Origin: CAZWZG01 sp964638245 | GTDB lineage: Bacteria; Pseudomonadota; Alphaproteobacteria; Rhodobacterales; Rhodobacteraceae | Assembly (NCBI GenBank): GCA_964638245.1 | Contig: CAZWZG010000095.1 | Span: 1-11,733 of the forward strand | Length of the DNA: 11,733 nt | Reading direction: 5' to 3' | Shown: positions 6,451 through 11,733 of the stretch, piece after piece | How positions within the stretch are numbered: the first letter of the stretch is position 1 | Layout: each line of letters starts with the position of its first letter | Program-made: the position numbers and the translations under genes | Notes under the pieces: generated by a model | Seen by the model: only the letters and a program-made list of their open reading frames with translations | Database searches by the model: none | Told to the model about the DNA's origin: nothing

Positions 6451-7512
6451 ATGACCGATCACGCTACTAGCATCGAAGACCTCAATGACCGCAGCCGCGA
6501 AGTGTTCCGGCGTGTGGTCGAGGGGTATATCGCCGATGGGGAGCCGGTCGGGTCACGCACGCTTTCCCGGCAGTTGAGCGAAGGTATTTCCCCGGCGACG
6601 GTTCGCAATGTGATGCAGGATCTTGAATACCTCGGCCTGCTGGACAGCCCCCATACATCCGCTGGGCGTCGCCCGACGGAACTTGGGCTCCGCATGTTCG
6701 TGGATGGCCTTCTTGAGGTTGGGGACCTGTCCGACGACGACAAACTGCAACTCGAAAAACCGCTGACAGACAACGATCAGGGCGTTTCGGCCTTGCTGGA
6801 CCGCGTGGGTTCCGTGCTTTCGGGTGTCACTAAAGGCGCAAGCCTTGTTCTGACGCCAAAACAAGAAGCCCCGCTGCGCCATATCGAGTTTGTTTCGATT
6901 TCCGCTGACAAGGCGCTGGTCGTGCTCGTTTTCTCAGACGGGCGGGTTGAAAACCGCCTGTTTTCCCCGCCACCCGGGCAAACGCCGTCCTCCATGCGTG
7001 AAGCTGCGAATTTTCTGAACAGCCTCGCCGAAGGTCAGACTTTGAGCGAGTTGCGCGATCGTGTTGCGCGCGAGATGAAAGAGCGCCGTCAGGAACTGGA
7101 TGCTTTGGCTCAGACGCTTGTCGATAGCGGTGCGGCGATCTGGGATGGCAACGGCGAGCAAACGGACCGCCTGATCGTGAGGGGGCGGGCGAATCTTCTA
7201 AACGATACCGGCGAAGATGAACTCGAGCGCATTCGAGAGCTTTTTGATGACCTTGAACGCAAGCAGGACATCGCGGAATTCCTGCAAATGGCGGAAACCG
7301 GTGAAGGTGTGCGCATTTTTATCGGTTCCGAGAACAAGCTTTTTTCACTTTCGGGTTCCTCTTTGGTGGTCTCTCCTTATATGAACGGCGATCGAAAGAT
7401 TGTCGGTGCGGTGGGGGTTATTGGGCCCACGCGTCTGAATTATGGACGGATCGTTCCGATCGTGGACTATACGGCGCAATTGGTAGGTAAAATCCTGTCC
7501 GGGCGCAGTTGA
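6451..7512 (+). CDS. hrcA: HrcA, heat-inducible transcription repressor
   Basis: HrcA represses chaperone genes such as groESL by binding CIRCE inverted repeats, and needs GroEL to stay active. The 353-residue protein matches the family length. The N-terminal winged-helix region (about 10-80) contains EPVGSRTLSRQL, ISPATVRNVMQDLEYLGLL and PHTSAGRRPTELGLRMFVD. The C-terminal part includes IFIGSENKL and the GAVGVIGPTRLNYGRIVPIVDY segment typical of HrcA. The ATG is preceded by AGGA (6443-6446) and a plausible promoter. The stop TGA (7510-7512) is followed in frame by TAA. grpE begins 12 bases later, so the two form an operon. No CIRCE-like TTAGCACTC/GAGTGCTAA pair is visible in this window, so its own operator targets are elsewhere. 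Confidence 0.96.
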   Translation: MTDHATSIEDLNDRSREVFRRVVEGYIADGEPVGSRTLSRQLSEGISPATVRNVMQDLEYLGLLDSPHTSAGRRPTELGLRMFVDGLLEVGDLSDDDKLQLEKPLTDNDQGVSALLDRVGSVLSGVTKGASLVLTPKQEAPLRHIEFVSISADKALVVLVFSDGRVENRLFSPPPGQTPSSMREAANFLNSLAEGQTLSELRDRVAREMKERRQELDALAQTLVDSGAAIWDGNGEQTDRLIVRGRANLLNDTGEDELERIRELFDDLERKQDIAEFLQMAETGEGVRIFIGSENKLFSLSGSSLVVSPYMNGDRKIVGAVGVIGPTRLNYGRIVPIVDYTAQLVGKILSGRS

Positions 7513-7524
7513 TAAGGATTGAAG

Positions 7525-8094
7525 ATGGCCAAAGCAAAACCTGAAGAGACCGAGCCAGAAGTGCCCGAGGGATTTGCCGACGCAGAAGACGGATACACTG
7601 CAGACGATGCGGTTGACGACATCGCGGCTGAAATCGCGGCGCTGGAAGCGGAACGCGATGATATGCGTGACCGGTTCATGCGCGCCTTGGCGGATGCCGA
7701 AAACGCTCGCAAGCGTGGAGACCGGGATCGTCGCGAGGCCGAACAGTACGGCGGATCGAAACTGGCCCGCGATATGCTGCCCGTCTTTGACAACATGCGG
7801 CGCGCTCTGGAAGCAGCGACAGACGAACAGCGCGAGTCTGCGTCTGCTCTGATCGAAGGTGTCGAGTTGACCATGCGAGAGTTGATCAGCGTCTTTAAAA
7901 AGCACGGTGTCGAGCCCGTGACGCCCGAGGTTGGCGACAAGTTCGATCCGCAACTACATCAAGCCATGTTCGAAGCACCCGTGCCGGGCACTAAGGCAGG
8001 CGATATCATTCAGGTTATGGCCGACGGCTTTATTCTGCATGACCGTCTACTGCGTCCCGCGCAAGTTGGCGTCAGCTCGACCCCTGCCAGCTAG
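7525..8094 (+). CDS. grpE: GrpE, nucleotide-exchange factor for DnaK
   Basis: GrpE dimers release ADP from DnaK and so drive the Hsp70 chaperone cycle. The protein has 189 residues from ATG 7525. The N-terminus is acidic and probably disordered (about 1-35). A long charged helix follows (about 35-90, with EIAALEAERDDMRDRFMRALADAENARKR-type heptads). The C-terminal beta-wing domain contains the family signature G-x-x-FDP-x-x-H-x-A, seen here as GDKFDPQLHQAMFEA, and ends with ADGFILHDRLLRPAQVGV. I preferred ATG 7525 to TTG 7519 because AAGGA at 7514-7518 lies 6 bases before the ATG but directly abuts the TTG. The gene is 12 bases after hrcA, and its stop TAG is shared with the convergent mutS stop through CTAG at 8091-8094. 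Confidence 0.95.
   Translation: MAKAKPEETEPEVPEGFADAEDGYTADDAVDDIAAEIAALEAERDDMRDRFMRALADAENARKRGDRDRREAEQYGGSKLARDMLPVFDNMRRALEAATDEQRESASALIEGVELTMRELISVFKKHGVEPVTPEVGDKFDPQLHQAMFEAPVPGTKAGDIIQVMADGFILHDRLLRPAQVGVSSTPAS
8091..8094. other. Shared palindromic stop of grpE and mutS (CTAG)
   Basis: CTAG provides TAG for grpE on the plus strand (8092-8094) and TAG for mutS on the minus strand (8093-8091). As at the parB/hemW junction, two convergent genes overlap by 4 bases with no intergenic terminator visible. Confidence 0.9.
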
Positions 8095-10709
8095 GGCTTT
8101 TCGGCCAGTTTTTTCAGCACATAAAGGGCGTCCAAGGCATCCTTGGGCGTCATCGTGTCCGGATCAAGATGGTCCAACTCGATCAGGGCCTCGGGCCGTT
8201 TTGGGGGCTCGGGCTGTTTCACGGCAAAAAGTGGCAACGTGTCGGCCAGAGCCGATGCATCCTTTAAATGCTCGGGCGACGTTTCCAACTCGGTCAGGAT
8301 GATCTTTGCGCGTTCGATCACCGACGCGGGCAACCCGGCGAGGCGGGCGACCTGAACGCCATAGCTTCGGTCGGCGGCACCTGGGCGAACCTCGTGCAGG
8401 AAGACAACTTCGCCGTCCCACTCCTTGACCGCCATTGTGGCGTTTTCAACGCCGGACAGTTTCTCAGCCAATGGGGTAAGTTCATGATAATGCGTGGCAA
8501 ACAACGCCCGACAGGCGTTCGCGGCATGCAGATGTTCGAGCGTTGCCCAGGCAATGGACAGCCCGTCATAGGTTGCCGTGCCGCGACCGATTTCATCAAG
8601 AATGACCAGCGCGCGATCATCGGCCTGGTTCAGGATCGCCGCGGTTTCCACCATCTCGACCATGAAGGTCGAGCGACCTCGGGCCAGGTCGTCGGATGCA
8701 CCAACGCGGCTGAAAATCTGACTGACCAGACCGATCGTTGCGTTTTCAGCGGGGACGTAGAACCCAACCTGTGCCAACAAGGCGATGATCGCGTTCTGGC
8801 GCAGGTAAGTCGATTTACCCGCCATGTTCGGCCCGGTCAGAAGGCGGATTTTTGCGCCAGGCGACCCGTCAGAAAGCGTGCAATCATTGGCAATGAAGGG
8901 ATCGCCCGACGTCTTGAGGCTGCGCTCGACAACCGGGTGGCGGCCAAGGCGGATGTCAAAGCTGTTGTCGTCTGTCAAAACGGGCCGTGACCAGTTTTCT
9001 TCCCGGGAAAGGGTACCGATGGCCGCCGCGACGTCTGCCTCTGCAATCCAGCGGGCCAAAACGGACAATCGGGCCGCTTCGGCCTGACACGCGGCGATCA
9101 TGGATTTGAAATGAGCACGCTCAAGCGATAGCGCCTCATCAGCAGCGCGCAGGGTTTTCTGTTCAAGCTCTGCCAGTTCCACCGTCGTGAACCGCAGGGC
9201 ATTCGCCGTTGTCTGCCGGTGGCGATACGTGTCGGACATCGGCGGGTTGAGCATTGCCTCGGCGTGGCGCGACGGGACTTCGATGAAATAGCCAAGCACT
9301 GCGTTGTGCTTGATCTTGAGCGCCGTGATCCCAGTCTGGTCGACATAACCCGATTGCAGGCTGGCGATGACTTTGCGGCTTTCGTCGCGAAGGGCGCGCG
9401 CCTCATCTAGCGTCGGGTCAAATCCAGTGCGAACGAAGCCTCCGTCGGAAATATTGACCGGAAGCTCGTCCGCAAGGATTTCGGCCAGATGCGCATGCAA
9501 ACGCTCTGCGCCCTCGCGATCGGAGGCTTGCAGTTGAAGTTGTGGTGGAGCGTCGGGCATCTCGGCAGTCAGGACCTCGACGCCGGCCAGCGCATCGCGG
9601 ATTGCGCCCAGGTCGCGGGGTTGTGCTCGGTCAAGCCCGATCCGCGCCAGGGGCCGATCCATGTCGGGGCACCGCTTGAGGTGCTTGCGCACGGTATCGG
9701 ACACATGGTGGTCATTGGCAAAGTACTGCACGGCGTCAGCGCGAGCAGAAATAGTCTCTAAATCGCGGATTGGGGTCGAAAGCCGCTGTTTCAACAGACG
9801 TCCACCGCCTGGAGTAACCGACCGGTCGACCGCCCAAAGAAGCGATCCTTCCCGCTGACCCGAAAGCGTTTCGGTCAGTTCCAGATTGCGCCGCGTGGCA
9901 GCGTCGATTGTCACCGCGCCATCCACGGCTTCGCGGCGCGGGGCTTGCAGAAGCGGTGCGCGACCAACCTGAGTGATGTCGAAATAGTCGATCAGTGCGC
10001 CAAGGGCCGATTGCTCGGCCCGACTGAACTGTCCGAACGCATCGCTACTTTGAACTGAGAATGTTTCCTTGATCCGTTCTTGCGCGGCCGTTGAGTCGAA
10101 GGCCGAGCGCGGCCGCTCCGTGATCGCAAAGCCCGGCGTCTCGAGGTCGTCCAGACCATCGAAACCGTCCGGGATCAAAACCTCGCTCGGGGCGAGACGT
10201 GCCAATTCATGGGCCAGCTGCGCGCCGGTCAGTGCTTTGGTGGTGACCTCTCCGGTCGAAAGATCCGCCCAAGCGATGGCTGCCTCGCCTCGGATTGTCA
10301 TGAGCGCGGCCAGATAGTTGTTGGATCGTGCATCCAGAAGCGTGTCTTCGGTCAGGGTGCCCGGGGTCACCAACCGGACCACCCCGCGTTTGACCACCGA
10401 TTTCGAGCCACGCTTCTTTGCCTCGGCAGGCGCTTCAAGTTGTTCGCAGACAGCGACGCGGAACCCTTTGCGGATCAGGGTCAGAAGATAGCCCTCGGCG
10501 GAATGTACCGGGACCCCGCACATCGGGATATCCTGACCATCATGCTTGCCCCGCTTGGTCAGTGTGATGTCGAGCGCGGCTGCGGCGGCCTCGGCATCCT
10601 CGAAGAACAGTTCGTAGAAATCGCCCATCCGATAGAACAAGAGCGCCATGGGATATCGCGCCTTGATCTCCAGAAATTGCGCCATCATTGGCGTCACGCC
10701 TGCGCCCAC
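8091..10709 (-). CDS. mutS: MutS, DNA mismatch-recognition ATPase
   Basis: MutS binds mismatches and small loops, clamps on DNA with ATP and recruits MutL. With the GTG start at 10709 it has 872 residues, in the family range (853 in E. coli). The mismatch-binding domain has the Phe-x-Glu motif at F31-Y32-E33 in GDFYELFF. The core and lever regions follow. The ATPase domain has Walker A GPNMAGKST at 626-634, Walker B LVILDEIGRGT and the switch ATHYHEL. The C-terminus has an LPLF segment resembling a beta-clamp-binding motif and the DPDTMTPKDALDALYVLK helical tail. An upstream ATG at 10781 would add 24 Cys/Arg-rich residues unlike MutS and would lie upstream of the likely promoter. GTG 10709 has GGGGGG (10720-10715) 5 bases before it. 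GTG 10697 (VTPMMAQF) is also possible. It is a single gene, convergent with grpE and divergent from maeB. Confidence 0.95.
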   Translation of the reverse strand: MGAGVTPMMAQFLEIKARYPMALLFYRMGDFYELFFEDAEAAAAALDITLTKRGKHDGQDIPMCGVPVHSAEGYLLTLIRKGFRVAVCEQLEAPAEAKKRGSKSVVKRGVVRLVTPGTLTEDTLLDARSNNYLAALMTIRGEAAIAWADLSTGEVTTKALTGAQLAHELARLAPSEVLIPDGFDGLDDLETPGFAITERPRSAFDSTAAQERIKETFSVQSSDAFGQFSRAEQSALGALIDYFDITQVGRAPLLQAPRREAVDGAVTIDAATRRNLELTETLSGQREGSLLWAVDRSVTPGGGRLLKQRLSTPIRDLETISARADAVQYFANDHHVSDTVRKHLKRCPDMDRPLARIGLDRAQPRDLGAIRDALAGVEVLTAEMPDAPPQLQLQASDREGAERLHAHLAEILADELPVNISDGGFVRTGFDPTLDEARALRDESRKVIASLQSGYVDQTGITALKIKHNAVLGYFIEVPSRHAEAMLNPPMSDTYRHRQTTANALRFTTVELAELEQKTLRAADEALSLERAHFKSMIAACQAEAARLSVLARWIAEADVAAAIGTLSREENWSRPVLTDDNSFDIRLGRHPVVERSLKTSGDPFIANDCTLSDGSPGAKIRLLTGPNMAGKSTYLRQNAIIALLAQVGFYVPAENATIGLVSQIFSRVGASDDLARGRSTFMVEMVETAAILNQADDRALVILDEIGRGTATYDGLSIAWATLEHLHAANACRALFATHYHELTPLAEKLSGVENATMAVKEWDGEVVFLHEVRPGAADRSYGVQVARLAGLPASVIERAKIILTELETSPEHLKDASALADTLPLFAVKQPEPPKRPEALIELDHLDPDTMTPKDALDALYVLKKLAEKP

Positions 10710-10735
10710 GCTTGCCCCCCGGTTTGCTGGACGAC

Positions 10736-10764
10736 AGGTTAGGCGCAGCGCGCAGCAGGGACAA
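10736..10764 (-). promoter_or_regulatory. Weak candidate promoter for mutS
   Basis: Read on the minus strand, TTGTCC (10764-10759) and TAACCT (10741-10736) are 17 bases apart. They lie just upstream of the GTG start at 10709 and its G-rich ribosome-binding site. The hexamers match the sigma-70 consensus in only 4 and 3 positions, so the call rests on spacing and place. Confidence 0.3.
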
Positions 10765-10771
10765 CCGGTTG
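10762..10771. repeat. 10-bp palindrome in the mutS-maeB divergent region
   Basis: CAACCGGTTG is a perfect palindrome in the 116-base divergent spacer, overlapping the candidate mutS -35 element. A tandem pair of GCGCAGC (10743-10749 and 10750-10756) lies next to it. Either could be an operator or chance in GC-rich sequence. I see no clear promoter for maeB in this spacer. Confidence 0.3.
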
Positions 10772-10810
10772 CGGACGCCATTCGCCCGCGGATATGTCTG
10801 TTGGGCAGTC

Positions 10811-10818
10811 AGGGAGGA
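10811..10818 (+). promoter_or_regulatory. Strong ribosome-binding site deciding the maeB start
   Basis: AGGGAGGA ends 7 bases before GTG 10826, while the in-frame ATG 10835 would be 16 bases away. This supports the GTG as the start codon. Confidence 0.75.
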
Positions 10819-10825
10819 ATCGACG

Positions 10826-11733
10826 GTGGCGAAGATGAAAGCGACGCGCGAAGACGCGTTGACGTTCCACATGAAGCCCACGCCGGGCAAGTTCGAGATC
10901 CAGGCAACCGTGCCGATGAGCACGCAGCGGGATCTGAGCCTTGCCTATTCTCCCGGTGTGGCGGTGCCGTGCGAAGAAATCGCCGCCGATCCGGAGACGG
11001 CGTACGATTACACCAACAAGGGAAACCTTGTGGCTGTGATTTCAAACGGGTCTGCCGTTCTGGGGCTGGGCAATCTTGGCGCCTTGGCGTCCAAGCCGGT
11101 GATGGAAGGGAAATCGGTCCTTTTCAAACGCTTCGCGGACGTGAATTCGATCGATATCGAGTTGGACACGAGCGATCCGGACGCGTTTTGCGATGCAGTC
11201 CGCCTGATGGGGCCGACCTTCGGGGGCATCAACCTTGAAGACATCAAGGCGCCCGAATGTTTCATCATCGAACAGCGCCTCAAGGAAGAGATGGATATTC
11301 CCGTCTTCCACGATGATCAGCACGGAACGGCGGTGATTTGTGCGGCTGGTCTGATCAATGCATTGGCGATCTCGGGCAAGAAGATCGAAGACGTGAAGAT
11401 TGTGCTGAACGGGGCAGGGGCCGCCGGGATTGCCTGCGTCGAGCTTTTGAAATCGATGGGGGCGAAACACGAGAATTGCATCGCCTGTGACACCAAGGGC
11501 GTCATCTATCAGGGTCGTACCGAAGGGATGAACCAGTGGAAATCGGCCCACGCGATCAAAACCGACAAGCGGTCGTTGGCTGAAGCGGTTGATGGGGCTG
11601 ACGTCTTTATCGGTGTGTCTGTCAAAGGCGCTCTGACATCCGAAATGTTGGAGCCGATGGCCGAAAACCCGGTTATCTTCGCCATCGCCAACCCCGAGCC
11701 GGAACCTACGCCCCACGAAGCACGCGCTGCCCG
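10826..11733 (+). CDS. maeB: NADP-dependent malic enzyme (MaeB type), N-terminal 302 codons, cut by the window edge
   Basis: Malic enzyme oxidatively decarboxylates malate to pyruvate and CO2 while making NADPH, linking the TCA cycle to gluconeogenic and biosynthetic pools. The visible reading frame has no stop and leaves the window. It begins VAKMKATREDALTFHMKPTPGKFEI. The malic-enzyme domain shows LAYSPGVAVPC, NGSAVLGLGNLGALASKPVMEGK (residues 74-96), GINLEDIKAPECF and the metal-site segment FHDDQHGTAV (161-170). The nucleotide-binding domain shows LNGAGAAG (194-201), GVSVKGALT and IFAIANPEPEPTP. These sequences resemble the bacterial MaeB group, normally about 750-760 residues with a C-terminal phosphotransacetylase-like domain. 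That domain lies beyond the window, so NADP specificity and the fusion are inferred. GTG 10826 is chosen for its strong ribosome-binding site. It is divergent from mutS, and an overlapping plus-strand frame at 10648-11238 is a shadow. Confidence 0.92.
   Translation, partial: MAKMKATREDALTFHMKPTPGKFEIQATVPMSTQRDLSLAYSPGVAVPCEEIAADPETAYDYTNKGNLVAVISNGSAVLGLGNLGALASKPVMEGKSVLFKRFADVNSIDIELDTSDPDAFCDAVRLMGPTFGGINLEDIKAPECFIIEQRLKEEMDIPVFHDDQHGTAVICAAGLINALAISGKKIEDVKIVLNGAGAAGIACVELLKSMGAKHENCIACDTKGVIYQGRTEGMNQWKSAHAIKTDKRSLAEAVDGADVFIGVSVKGALTSEMLEPMAENPVIFAIANPEPEPTPHEARAA

Noticed and set aside
7345..7953. Long minus-strand open frame opposite hrcA and grpE
   Set aside because: It lies wholly opposite two well-supported genes, has no recognisable motif or ribosome-binding site, and fits a shadow frame in GC-rich coding sequence.
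8268..8990. 240-codon plus-strand frame opposite mutS
   Set aside because: Antisense to the MutS ATPase region with no family resemblance; a coding shadow.
10769..10798. TTGCGG and TATGTC on the plus strand as a maeB promoter
   Set aside because: Each hexamer matches the consensus at only three positions, with an 18-base spacer; not supportable.
10648..11238. 196-codon plus-strand frame spanning the mutS start and the start of maeB
   Set aside because: It overlaps both genes in a different frame, and the malic-enzyme frame has a strong ribosome-binding site and clear motifs.

Overview
The window is a stretch of core chromosome from an alphaproteobacterium, most likely a Rhodobacterales/Roseobacter-type organism. 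This rests on gene order (mnmG-rsmG-parA-parB, then hemW-rdgB-rph, hrcA-grpE, mutS, maeB) and on the style of the encoded proteins. It is an inference from recall, not a database result. Eleven protein genes fill almost all of the sequence, and no gene-free stretch exceeds 300 bases. I see no RNA genes, CRISPR array, insertion sequence, prophage or obvious accessory island.

Layout: (1) Bases 1-4229, plus strand: mnmG (tRNA wobble-uridine modification), rsmG (16S rRNA m7G methyltransferase), parA and parB (chromosome segregation), tightly packed with overlapping or near-touching ends. Two perfect 16-bp parS sites lie in this block, one across the mnmG start codon (1-16) and one inside rsmG (1909-1924). 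Segregation genes and their centromere-like sites are therefore together, as expected near a replication origin. (2) Bases 4226-6338, minus strand: rph, rdgB and hemW, read in that order. A run of exactly 100 N (5919-6018) removes the end of rph and the start of rdgB and creates a false in-frame fusion. (3) Bases 6451-8094, plus strand: hrcA and grpE, a heat-shock repressor and DnaK nucleotide-exchange factor, with a credible sigma-70-type promoter in front. (4) Bases 8091-10709, minus strand: mutS, mismatch recognition. (5) Bases 10826-11733, plus strand: the first 302 codons of an NADP-type malic enzyme (maeB), running off the window edge.

Both convergent gene pairs (parB/hemW and grpE/mutS) meet at a 4-bp palindrome (TTAA and CTAG) that supplies the stop codon for each gene, leaving no room for a conventional intergenic terminator. 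The left part (mnmG to parA) is visibly more AT-rich than the right part (mutS, maeB).

I found no undescribed multi-gene system. The points most worth attention are the parS/start-codon superposition, the assembly-gap artefact, the shared-stop convergent junctions, and a few start-codon corrections (parA, rph, grpE, mutS, maeB).
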